Assembly: GCA_949752735.1 (NCBI GenBank)
Contig: OX457042.1
Coordinates: 25,458,603-25,522,602 of the forward strand
From: Lumbricus terrestris
Taxonomy: Eukaryota; Annelida; Clitellata; Crassiclitellata; Lumbricidae
Length of the DNA: 64,000 nucleotides
Reading direction: 5' to 3'
Of the stretch, positions 1 through 11,800 are shown piece after piece. How positions within the stretch are numbered: position 1 is the stretch's first letter; every line of letters starts with the position of its first letter. The notes below the pieces were generated by a model. That model made no database searches and was not told where the DNA came from. It worked only from the letters and a program-made list of their open reading frames with translations. The position numbers were made by a program, and so were the translations under genes.

Positions 1-2479
1 GGAACATTTTAAGCCTAGGGACAATGCATTTTGATAACTTTGGGGCGTTTGATGCACCCTAATGAACACCTTTACTATTCCTAGGCCTGCAATCAAAATG
101 ACTCAAAAGTAAGAAAACAAAGAGAAAAACAGGTTGTAATTTAACTTCGCCAATGTTTTCACTCTGACAGTGCCCGTCCCAAGCCTGGTTAAAGGAGGAG
201 GGCAACGCTGTGGTCATCTTAGTTATCACACAGCTAGTGTCGCTAAATCGAAACAACCAACCAAAAAGCATTAACTAGACCTACAATAGCCTACACAGAA
301 GATCGATCAGTTCAGTGCGCACAACTTGGCACAAGTCAAAGAATAGCCTATGCGTCGGATATCCAACTCACTATAGGTGCTGAACAAGTAGCCCTTGCAT
401 GCGAAGATATAGGCTATAGACTAGTCTACTACAGTTGAACAATAGCCAGTGGCGGATCCAGAACGTTTCGAAGGGGGGCCAAAATTTTCGGTCTTAGGCA
501 AGGATAAGTTTCATCTGTAGTCGCCGGAAAATCTGATGACCTTTTTTTAGTCGTTTGTCCGATTCTCACGGAAAATATAACATTTTATCCGCCAAATAGT
601 TGACGACCTTTTTTTTAGTCATCATGCACTACTTTTTTTAAAGGTATGCCGAAACTGATGAGGGGGCCACGTCCACTTTCCACGCCAAAATGGCTGGTGA
701 AAAATGAAAAGTTTCTAAATGGGGCCATGGCCAGATTGCCCCCCCCCCCCTGGATCCGCCCCTGGCGATAGCAGCATAAATTATGTTTCTTCGTGAGTAC
801 CAATAATTTGTTGCACAGGGCAACCATCATTAAGCTTATATTAATTATTTTATAACTATTCGCACAACAGATTTTGAGTAGCAGCATTTTCAGAATAGGC
901 CTATAGGCTATATCAAATGAAATTAATAGACATACGTTTTGAAACGGCGTGAAAGCGAAATTCAGTCTTCATTTCGTTAATGAATTTTTGTAACACTTTC
1001 TCATTTCTTAAATTCAAATACAAGACGATGAAAAGGATCCCAGTAGGCCTAGAAGTTTCCATTTTCATTCGTTCGTTATGTCTACGGCATGTTCGTAAGG
1101 TCCATAGGCAAAGGTAACGTAGACTATAGCCAAATGGGCGCTATACAATTAGGCCTACAACTTTCCTTTTACTCGTGTTTTCGACTGCTGCGAGAACTAT
1201 GCTTATTATGTCCGACGATTTTATGCGTAGCAGGGTAGGCCCTATCATCAATAAAAAGGGATAACAAGCCAGCTTTGACGTCCGTAGTCGACATTATGGA
1301 CCTATAGGCCTAGGCCTAACGATTGTAAATCAATCTTCCCACGCAAGCAAGTGGCCTCAATATTCTTTAAAAAAACTATGTTCCGCATGCAAGCTTTTAG
1401 GGCCTATACAATATCAATTGTAGTAATTCTTATAAGGCTTAGGCCTATGGTCCGATAAACAGGTCTTTAAATTCACGTAGGCTACCGTTTGGACTCTGAG
1501 GCGACAAGCTGGGCCAACGTCAATTTTAATTATTATTCTACTTTACTTTGAAGTTGTTATTGAGGTTGGTTTGTTGGCTTCAAGCGTGGTTGATGCTCGA
1601 TATAATTTAAGTTGGGCCGCTTCGTGGAGCCCAGCCTACGCCTAAATGCTGACCGAACCTTACCTGTCTTCGCCTTGACAATTTGTCAGCCGCCGTGGGA
1701 GGCGTGTTAATAAAGCCAACCCTGTGGAATTGAGATTTAGGTTAATCTATGCTTATGTTCAACGCGCCATGGGAAATTAACTCGGTCGTGCGTACGATTA
1801 AACCGCTAGCGGACACTTTCATTCGTATAAACTGTTGTAGGCTATATTCAAGGAACATTAGGACAAAACACAATAATATTATGCCTTCAGCCTGCACTCG
1901 CGTACGGTTAATTCTTCTTGAACGTTTGCAGCCCAAAATGCAACGCATTAGAGTCCGCTAGGCTTAAATTTATCAGCTGGTGAGCACCAGCTTATCACGT
2001 ATTGGAACGCTTTGCAAAATTGCAATAGGCCTACCGCTCTTTTCAGATAGGCCTATCACGCAGTGTTCCACAAGCCCATGCCTAGTTGCTGGATGCGCTT
2101 TCTATAGCGCATAAAAAGCCAATTCAGGCCAGTCGTTTTTAAACGACCAGGTTCATGCTGTTTTTTGCCCTAGAGCACGGACGCCTGCTAGTAATTATCA
2201 GAAAGAGTTATTGCCACCTCAATCTCGTTCATCAAGAAACTGGGACAAACGTTCTTATTCGTCGGAGAACAAGTCGATATAGATAAATGTAGCATATGTG
2301 ATTATATATAACTTATAATATATATATATATATATATATTATAGGCCTACACACACACGCACACACACAAGCTTATTTTATAAATCAGACGAGGATGACA
2401 CCACATCAATGTGTACATCCTGAAAATGCAAGTGTTACAGGACACTGAATAACTATTACAACACATTACAACGGTTGCA
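1..2479. other. 5' flank, no gene seen
   Basis: No coding region is supported here; the short ORFs lack family signals. The stretch holds one small MITE (447-764), an AT dinucleotide run near 2310-2340, and about ten TAGGCCT words (for example at about 896, 1042, 1150, 1303, 1439, 2027, 2047, 2341), a denser cluster than elsewhere in the window. Confidence 0.6.
447..764. mobile_element. hAT-like MITE, TIR CAGTGGCGGATCCAG, 318 bp
   Basis: The left end is CAGTGGCGGATCCAG and the right end is CTGGATCCGCCCCTG, an inverted repeat with one mismatch. Flanks are ACAATAGC and GCGATAGC, a degenerate 8-bp target duplication (6 of 8). Inside are two segments with TGATGACC-T-rich-AGTC motifs that resemble the internal minisatellite of the larger element at 5555-6395, so the two are probably related. 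There is no coding capacity. Confidence 0.8.
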
Positions 2480-2753
2480 CTGTATTAAAAATCACACTGC
2501 AGTGCAACACTTACAAATTCGCGGGTACTGCTGCTGCTGGCTGTTTAATATGCGCGGCGGCGGGAGACTGCTGGAAGAGCGGCGTAATGTTATTATTGTT
2601 GACAGGTGGTGGTGCGGTTGTAAATTGGCGTGTATTCGTGCGCTCGGTTTTGTTGACTTCGTAGTAAAACATGAGAGCTGGAAATAACTGTATAGTTGCT
2701 AAACGATGATCGTCGATGTTTCTAAGTCGTAGGAACGTTTAAAGTGACCCAGT
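2480..2753 (+). promoter_or_regulatory. Candidate 5' UTR / promoter-proximal region
   Basis: The stretch just upstream of the exon-1 ATG is locally richer in CG dinucleotides than the flank (for example GCGCGGCGGCGG near 2550). I see no TATA box or Initiator that would fix the transcription start. The assignment is by position only; splice-linked upstream non-coding exons are possible. Confidence 0.35.
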
Positions 2754-2823
2754 ATGGCGTCGAAAGTCTTTGTTGGCGTCTCTGGAATGCTGTTAATCGT
2801 GGCCGCAGCGCGTATGTGTTTCG
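2754..2823 (+). CDS. PRTG-like: Exon 1: start codon and signal peptide
   Basis: The ATG has A at -3 and G at +4, a good metazoan start context. An in-frame TGA at 2745-2747 lies just two codons upstream, so this is the first possible in-frame start. The exon encodes a short basic N-terminus (MASK) followed by a hydrophobic core ([15 protein letters not shown]), ending near MCFG, as expected for a secretory signal peptide with cleavage close to the exon end. The donor is CG|GTAAGC at 2824. The exon ends in phase 1, exactly what exon 2 needs, and the split codon is Gly24. A separate signal-peptide exon followed by a very long intron is usual for this family. The exon was found by eye from these signals, without a transcript. 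Confidence 0.78.
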
Positions 2824-5800
2824 GTAAGCTGGTGCTTTGCGTGTTTTTGTCGACGTTTTAACGCCATCGTGCGAGCTGCCTGTTGCTGTACGTGGTTGTG
2901 TGCGCCATGATTGGCCGCAGTTGTGCTGCGTGGGGCAGCATTCCTTTGAGCTCGTGGCGTCACGACTACAAGATTAGGCCTAATGTTGTTCGAAACTGGT
3001 TGATAGTTGCTTTTTAAATTGCATTGGCATTTGACGATCACATGTTTGGGGTGTGGTGTGGATTTGTTAGTTGCGGCAGTTGTGTAATTTCAGGTTTTTG
3101 TTCTTGTTTTTGTTTGCATGTTTTTTCTCTCAGATGAACGAACAATAGTGCCGATTCCAGTTTGGCTTTTGTTAGATATCGTTTCTTGACACAGTTAGTT
3201 ATCCGTACAGTATAATTAATTGTTGTCAAATTGGATACAATTTCATCAGAAATTGGAGCTGCATAACAAAGGCGAATTTAGCAGTGGCTTGTAGCCATAA
3301 TTACTGTGTTTGGTTTCCCCCTTCCGTATATCTCAGCTATCATTATACGGTAACTAAACTCTGCGATCTAACCTTGGTCCTCCAAGCTTGGTTGGCGCTA
3401 AAATATTTTGGTTTGCTTACATTACACGGATGGTGCGTACCACTGCTTTCTTACCTTACCCGATGCAGCTTACCAGTTAACGTGGCGCAGCAAGTCACGT
3501 GTCGATGGAATGATGGAGGGCTAGCTGGCCTGGATGGACGGCGTGTTCTTTTCGCACTGACCAGTGTCCAGTGCAGCAGCGCACTGACCAGCCGACGACC
3601 TCCAATGGTCGCTGCGCCGTAATCACGTTCGAGTATTACTTGACCACTGAATCAAGCTGGAGGAGCAGTGGCCACTCAGCCTGTCGACCGGCCCTTCGAC
3701 CCCCTCCCATCGACCCCCCCCATCTCCACCGGGCGCGAGTCGAGCATTCTGATGAAGTGCCGCTGCACGGTTTTATAGTCTTTTTACGTCTAAATATTTG
3801 CAGTAATTACTGACCGTCGATTGTTTACAGCGACCGTTGATGCATGTTGATGCGCTGGACCCCTCTCTCTCTCTCCTCTCTCTTGCCCAGCAATGCCTGT
3901 TACAACGCCAACTGTGGCCACGGTGTCAGTGACACGTGATAGCATTTCTCGATGTTGACCACACATAACGACCTGGTTTTAGTATAACGTACGTTGTTTA
4001 TAATGGTCGTTTATTAATTCATGCTGACAAGTAGGCAGCGAGATTGCACGATTCAGCAGTTATAATACAGACGATGACAAGCTTGTCGGCTTGTTGAACG
4101 CTGTTTAACGACACTGTGTCGTATCAATGCTCATTAGTGTTGCCCTCCTCGTTTCTCCAGGCTTGGGACTGGCACTACCAAAAATTTTAGCAGTGTTGGA
4201 CACTGGTGGTGTTCGATAACAGCCCTAGAAGGGGTGGAATTTATCCATATGGCAGCGTGCAAGGCTCCTCGTCTGTGTGCCCCAGTACTCATTTTGCAGT
4301 CGATCATGGGAAGTGGAAGGCCAAGTCAACCTGATGAGGGAGGGAGGGTAGAGGAGGGTCTTGTGGGTATGAAACCTACATTGTTCTGATCCTTGTGCCA
4401 GCAAGCCACTTATCAATGATGGTAATAGCTTTTAGATTCGTAGGTGACATAGATCTTTGTGTTTCATCTTTCTTGTTGTGTTGCACCTATGAGAACTGTT
4501 GTGGGAATTGGGAACTGTTAAGGGAACTGCTATGAGAACTGCTATGGGAACTGCTCGTGCAATAGCTGCTACTAGCTGTTTGATGACTTGATAGGATTTA
4601 GTTTTCAAGCTCTTTACAACCTACATATTTTGTTGTTCAATGGAAAAATATTGTGTAGCACACTTGGGGCATCTCTCGCAAAACTTCTGCGGTTATTTTA
4701 TACAACTATAATTCTTCTCATTGTCGGTTTAAATACCTTATCGTATTTTACGTGCTGTACCTTATCATATCTTCCCTCAAAGCAGCAAAACAAAAAGTCG
4801 AGAGTTCAAGGAGTTGCACCAGAATGAAAATTGCAGGGGGGTTGTGGGGTTTCAATCCCCTAGTCTTTCCTAGGACCCATGGTCTTCATTGCATAACCCA
4901 ACTCCACAAAATTCAGCGTCCGACCCCTCCCCCCTCTCGAGTTTTTCTGCAATTCTCATACTGAGTTAGACTGTGAGTGAGTAAAGTGCTTATTTGGCAT
5001 GACACAGCAAATTGAACTTGGAACCTTGTTTTTGCTACTTGATGCTGCATAGATAATTAGTATGTAATTAGGTCGGGTCAGGTGATGGTCCATCCTACGT
5101 GCATGGGAATTTCGGTTTGTTTTGATCAATGTCTATGCGTGCTGATGTAAGCATTGTTGTGTGTGCTTGATGCTGTCAGCAAGAGCATGGACAATGTGGT
5201 CACGCTGATTCATCCCTCTTCTCTTCTGTGCTCTGCAACTCCGGCCATGCCACAGGTCCACTATTAACCCCCATTAGGAATGTTTCCTACTCACTCCTTC
5301 CTCGTTCTCACAACCGTGAGATTCCTCTTGCTGACACTTTAAGCCTTTAACCAGATGTGGTTTTATAACACAGATGCTATTTGAATGACCTTAATTTTAT
5401 TACTGTTTTTCTTTTTTGTCTAGATATCCTTTCTCTCCTTCTCTCCCAAATAGTTCTAATGATGCCTGTTATGCTTTTTTAGATGTATACTTTGATTATT
5501 GAATTTCATATTTAGAATTTCTACGATTGTCCACGCTATAATTCTGTTCTCATCCATAGGCGGAGACCTGGGCCGAGAATTGGGGGGGACGGAAAGACGC
5601 GAGATTTTTGAAAAAATTTCTGACCACCAGCGAAATCTGTGGGAAAGAAATTTTTTTCGCCGCCAAAAAAGTTGATGACTTTTTTTTTTATTTTTTTTTT
5701 TTTTAGTCATTAGGCCAAATCTTGACGAAATATTTCTATTTTCGCCGCCAAAAAAGTTGATGACTTTTTTTTTTTTTTTTTCATTTATCAGGCCAAATCT

Positions 5801-8800
5801 TGACGAAATATTTCTATTTTCGCCGCCAAAAAAGTTGATGACCTTTTTTTTTTTTATTTTAGTCATCAGGCCAAATCTTCAAATCTTGACGAAATATTTC
5901 TATTTTCGCCACCAAAAAAGTTGATGACCTTTTTTTTTTTTTAGTCATCAGGCCAAATCTTGACGAAATATTTCTATTTTCGCCGCCAAAAAAGTTGATG
6001 ACTTTTTTTTTTTTTTTAGTCATCAGGCCAAATCTCGACGAAATATTTCTATTTTCGCCGCCAAAAAGTTGATGACTTTTTTTTATTTTTTTTTTTAGTC
6101 ATCAGGTCAAATCTTGACGAAATATTTCTATTTTCGCCGCCAAAAAAGTTGATGACCTTTTTTTTTTTTTTTTAGTCATCAGGCCAAATCTTGACGAAAT
6201 ATTTCTATTTTCGCCGCCAAAAAAGTTGATGACCTTTTTTTTTTTTAGTCATCAGGTCAAATCTCGACGAAATTGTTATATTTTCGCCACCCAAAAAAGT
6301 CTTGACGCTCAAACATTGGGGGGGACAAATGCATGGGCCGTCCCCCCCAACACTTTTGTTGGGGGGGACCGTCCCCCCCTAGGTCTCCGCCCATGTTCTC
6401 ATCCAATGTTCCCGCAGTGCGTTTGCAGGCGGTTCAAGTGAGTACATACGTACTAGGGTGCCAATGAAATATACAGCAAAATATATAAAGTTTTAATTTT
6501 CTGGGGTCTCATCCTCTGAAAATGTTCCTTTATATATGGGGGTTAATCAGGAAAAAAATTAGCAAAATGGTATAAACATTTAGAGACTGCACAACGCTCC
6601 TGAAGTTTTATATAGTTGTATGTGTTGTAATGTACTAATTAATTTCTGACATATTGGTCTGTCTCGATATTGAAAATTTTAAAACTCTGTAGATTGCCAT
6701 AATTTCTGGTTATATCTGTGCTTGATATCAATTCTATATCATATCTATGTTTTATATTAAGTCTCTATGCTTATAATATCCCTAGCAAAAAAGCAATGTC
6801 CTTTGCAAAATGGGATAAAATTAAAAGGAAGACGTGGGAGTTTGGGACACGCTGACTTGAAGCTTGAAGAGCGGTTGAAGAGCGACGTTGTAAGAAAAAC
6901 AGGCAACGAACAGAATGAAAAGAGAACAATAGAGTAAGGTATCAATAGATGAAAGTTCTTTTGAAATTGCTGATAGCAATACAGACAGGCGACAGTGATG
7001 GAGGTAATACAACAGAAGGCGAAGATAGTGATGTGAAAAGTCCTGTGGTAAAGGAAAGGAGAACTGCAGTCACTATGCATATAATTAATCCTGATGTATA
7101 GTATCAGCAGATTCAGCATTGCATAGAGCATAGAAAATTTAATGCAACATGCATCCTGGCAGCTGCAGCGTCATCTCTAGGTCACAGCCCTTCGAAATTA
7201 ATTCTTATTTCAAGGAATCCGCACAATTGACATGAAGGCTGCATCGTGCGTCTATACTACTTTAAAAAAGGAAGTATTTTTCTTTGATGGTATTCCTGGG
7301 ATGGAAAGATATTGCCTGCTTTAACAGGTAAAGACACCATTGATCTGCTGGAGCTCCTCTGAGTAGATTTTTTACTTGAAGGAGTGCTATATAAATGTCC
7401 GAATGAATGAATGGAGATGGCGAGATGAAGCTTCTCAGGATCCCAAAGTTATGCAGTGCATGGTTCTGGTGAGGTATAGAGGCTGCAGCAGTCTTTCAAA
7501 TGATTGACAAATTATGGAAACTCATTGAACGTGTCCAGCTGATATGTTTTCACACAAAAGCCAGTAGCACAGGCAACAAAGCGGTAGCTTGTGTCACACG
7601 CTACAGCAAAAACTTCACGAGCAGCTCGTAAACGTGGCATGCATGCAGGCATCGTACACGAACCAATTGTCACAAAAGTATTTGATACACTTTTGGGATG
7701 TTCTAGTGGCCCAAAAGTTAGTCTGTTGGAAAGGTTTTCTGCTGCATGGATTCACAATTGACATTGTTTTCATCCTATGAGTGTGCGATGAAAGACAAAA
7801 CAATTACAGATGAACTCAAACTGCTGAAATTTCTGCCATTATTTCTTCGTCAGTTGCAGTTTGTTGCAACAAACTTGCAGTTGTCGCTGTTGTTTATAGG
7901 AATGAACCTTTGGCCAGTAATGCAGGCATCCATATCAACACACCTGGAGCTTACCAAAGGACATGATGGATTGGACATTCTTTTGAACAGTCCTAACAAA
8001 TTTTGTTTCGTTTGACAGCTTCTGAACTGCCTGGGCTTAACAGTTTAACATATTTGTGGTTAGACATTTATAGACTATAATTGTCTCATCGCGTGGCACA
8101 CATGCACATCAACCACATCTGCGCCACAAAACGACATACAGATATTGTAAGATCTTGTAGTCTGACACAGTGCAAGCAAGCTCGTTGCAGATGTAGCCAT
8201 AAAAACTTTCAGGAGCCATTTGTGACACTTGAGTCAGTCGCTTCTTGGCCTTGCCTTTTTTAATCTTGAACCTTCTGTTATAAATGGAAAAAAGTTGACT
8301 TGGTTGCAGTCCTTAGTAAGGTTGGTGAAAGAAGATTCTCCAGTTCGAGTGACAATTGACAAGAACTGTATCTATGAAAACACTTGTCTCGTTTTGTATC
8401 ACGAAACACAAAGACATTTTTTCTTCCATGGATATCCCATAAGATTTCCTTTTGCAATATCCAAGCTTTTGGAACACCAGTGAAGCATGTAATCACAGCA
8501 GAGTATTTTGCAGCCAGTAAATGTTACCTAATTGCCACAAAACTTTATACGTTTCAGTTTTATGGCTAAATGAACAAAACTAAGGGGGCGAGACCGAAAA
8601 AAGCTCAAACTTTGTTTTTCATTGGCACCCTAATACTTACTTACTAACTTACTTAAAGAGTAAACTGTTGGGGTTATTGACTGGTGTTCACTGTTCTAGA
8701 GTGTTAACTGAGGTTTGGTGTTAAAATCCTGACCAAAACAGAAATACATACCTGGTACATGAATAGGTTTTCGAGACTGCTGCTATATGCCTATACATCC

Positions 8801-11800
8801 TTAGCAAACATGGCCACACGTTTTGAGTGTGGCGATTAGATAAAGGAGCGTAAATAAGTAAGTATGTAAGTAAATAATTTAGTTGGTATATTCTTTGTTG
8901 AACCTATTGCAGAATAGGTTCATTCTGATCATACTCGTGAGCCCTGACTACATGGGAATTGAAAGGGCATTGTCCAGACCCCTGCTGCTGATTAACCCAG
9001 TTCTCAAACATAATTATGAATAACTTAGGAACATCCAGGGTTTAGGAATTAATGAATGAGGCGGCGGCGGCGGCTATTATTGCTCTTAGGCCTGGACAGT
9101 GTTAGGTCAACTGTATGCACTGTTGGCTTGTTAATTAATGATGTCCAACTTCCCTGAATTGCAGCAATATTATATTTATATCCTGCATCAGTGTAAATGT
9201 GACTCAAATTTCTAATTGCACTGGCTAGCATCAGTTATAATTAACAATTAGTTATGGAAACTAGACCAACGTTCACGAAATCTACATTCCTGTTTAAATC
9301 TGTCATGCAGAATTCATTAACCCGTTTTAATTTTTGTTGCACCTCTTCAAGAAACCAACTCAGAGGCGTATTATAAAATATAGTTAAAATGCAGAACTTT
9401 ATATAGTTTGTACTTAAAGTGTCTGGGTGTGTTTGCGCACGCGTGTGTGTGTGTATAAGTGTCTGGCCATGTATGACGTTTGTAGGCTCAATATGTATTT
9501 ATATTCATCATTTATTAATTATTTATGTATGTTTCGATATCATGTCTGTGTGTGTGTATTTATGCAGCTGCATATAATGCAAGCATAATTTGTTGTAACG
9601 CCTAGGAAATTATATTAAGTTTCTGATTTATAATAGCATTTCATTTTGTGTTCCGAGTTTCAACATTATGCAGAGTTTAACCTCCTTTGAGTACTTGGAC
9701 TGACGCTTGGATCGATGCTTGGAACGACGCTTGGACTGACACTTGGGGAGCAATGAACTCAAAATGTAACTGACAACAGTGGCGGTCATTTATTCATACC
9801 CATCGCTTCCGTCAAATGGCTGGTGCCAGGGACTGATGATGATGATGATGTTGATGATGATGAGAGTTGCTGTTTCAATTGCAATGCATTGGTTGTCCCT
9901 ATGGTTTGAAGTTCCACAGTGCTGCACAGAAGCTTCGCTGTGTTACACAGTACTTACACTACGTCCATCATTCTGGAATAAGTTATGTAGCAGTCTCCGT
10001 AATGTACAAGTTCTTATGTTCCTTTGCCACTTTCCGCAAACATCTGAAAACCATGTCTTTGACTATGGTTTGGTGCTGTCATGTCGGGAGCGCCTCTGAG
10101 GAGTTTCTCTTGAAGTGGTGCTATAATTATAAATTGACAAATACGATTTATAAGAAGAGAAAAATGATCATTAGTTTTCTGTAGCTGACCATGAGATGCC
10201 AACGTGTTAATGAAGTGCTAATGACTTTTCTTTAAGTTGTCTCTTCATGACAGGGAGGTTTGCAACAAGTGTCAGATCTCATTTATACTGCCTGATATCA
10301 TCCTGCTGATAGTGTACAGTCAGGGTACTCGCTTGTACTTCGCCTTCGTACGCTAGAGGGTGGGGGCGCACATGTAGTCAAAGCCTTTGTGTATCTATTG
10401 CCCATCCGGTATGCAACAATGACCACGGCTTCTCTATTGACCAAACTCAAATTCAGTCTCTCAAATATAGTTAAGTTCACTCCTTTTCCATCAGTTTAAG
10501 TGCTGGTTTAACTGTAGCTAATCAAAGGGCTAGTTTAACTGTGGCTAATCCAAGTACTAGCTGTGGCTAATCTTTGAACAATACATAGGCCTACATTATG
10601 CTAGTTTAAGTGTTAAATATAGGCTAATTATGCTAGTTTATCATTCTGGTATAAGTGCTAATTAACTGGGGCTAATCCAAGTGCTATTTAAGCCATCAAT
10701 TCACTACTCCCAACTATGGCCAAAAGCGTGTGAATGAGGAGGAGGACGACGAGGAGGAGGAGTAGGAGAAGGAGGAGCAAAGTAAAAGGTCTTTGTATGC
10801 TGTAGAGATATCTATCTTTCACCTACTTTCTGTCCACTGCATGTCAGAGAGCAATTGATAGAACGATCAAAATTTTGCCTTGGCCAAGAAGAACAACGGG
10901 AAGCTGCGTACCTTGTTAAGCCTGTCAAGCAATGCTCATTGTTGTCAAGAAATGCACATTGTTGTCAAGCAATGCTGACGAAACAGATCGAATTTCTCAA
11001 TGAAAAAGGTCAGAGAGTTTTGTAGGCTATTATTAATTCCCCATGACAACCATTCACTATAAAAAATAAGCTGCCATTAAATCTGGGTATCCTCTACGGC
11101 GTTACGGCTTGGTGTAAACTGTAATGATTAGGTAAGGTCGACCGGCGTGAAGGACCCTCAAAGTTAGATATGCCAAGGTTAATATTAAAATGAAGTCTCG
11201 GCGACACTTCACGCGCGTGGTCGCCTTTCGGGCTCTGGGTCAATGGACTGCTTGCTCCCTCTCTCTCTCTTCTCAAGTCGTCTTATCATCTTCGCCGAAA
11301 GACTAAGTGTTTACTCGCGTTGAGAAGGTTATTTTCGCATAATAATCAGTTCGAACGAACGGCAGTGTCAACAGCATAGAGAGAATCCGGCATATGACGC
11401 ATATCATCATATACGTCGTCGTCGGTGTTTATGGGTCCACGTTGGTCAAGATGAGGTGGGTGGGTTGGTGGAGGGGAAGGGAGGGGAGGGGGGCTAGTGA
11501 ACAACATTTGTTGTGAAGTGTCTCCACTCCTCATGCAGGAGAGTGCCGTGAGTAAGTTGCAGCTGGCCGGTGCTGTTGGCCTGCCGAACGAAACTATAGG
11601 TGGGAGGGATTTGAACTGTTATAGGGGGAAAACAGGAGGTCACTGTATACACACCGTTAAGGTAGTAGCCTGATGAAAACAGAATGCCATCTAATCAGAT
11701 GTAGCTACTTTAGCCCCGTTCCGCTAACCGGGTCATGATTAGAGTTTACTTGATCCTATCTTGACGATATCTATAAAAAGCATCTCTCTCTCGCTTTCTG

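Noticed and set aside
2475..2687. 70-residue ORF upstream of exon 1
   Set aside because: It is out of frame with the exon-1 start, has no domain and is more likely 5' UTR or promoter sequence.
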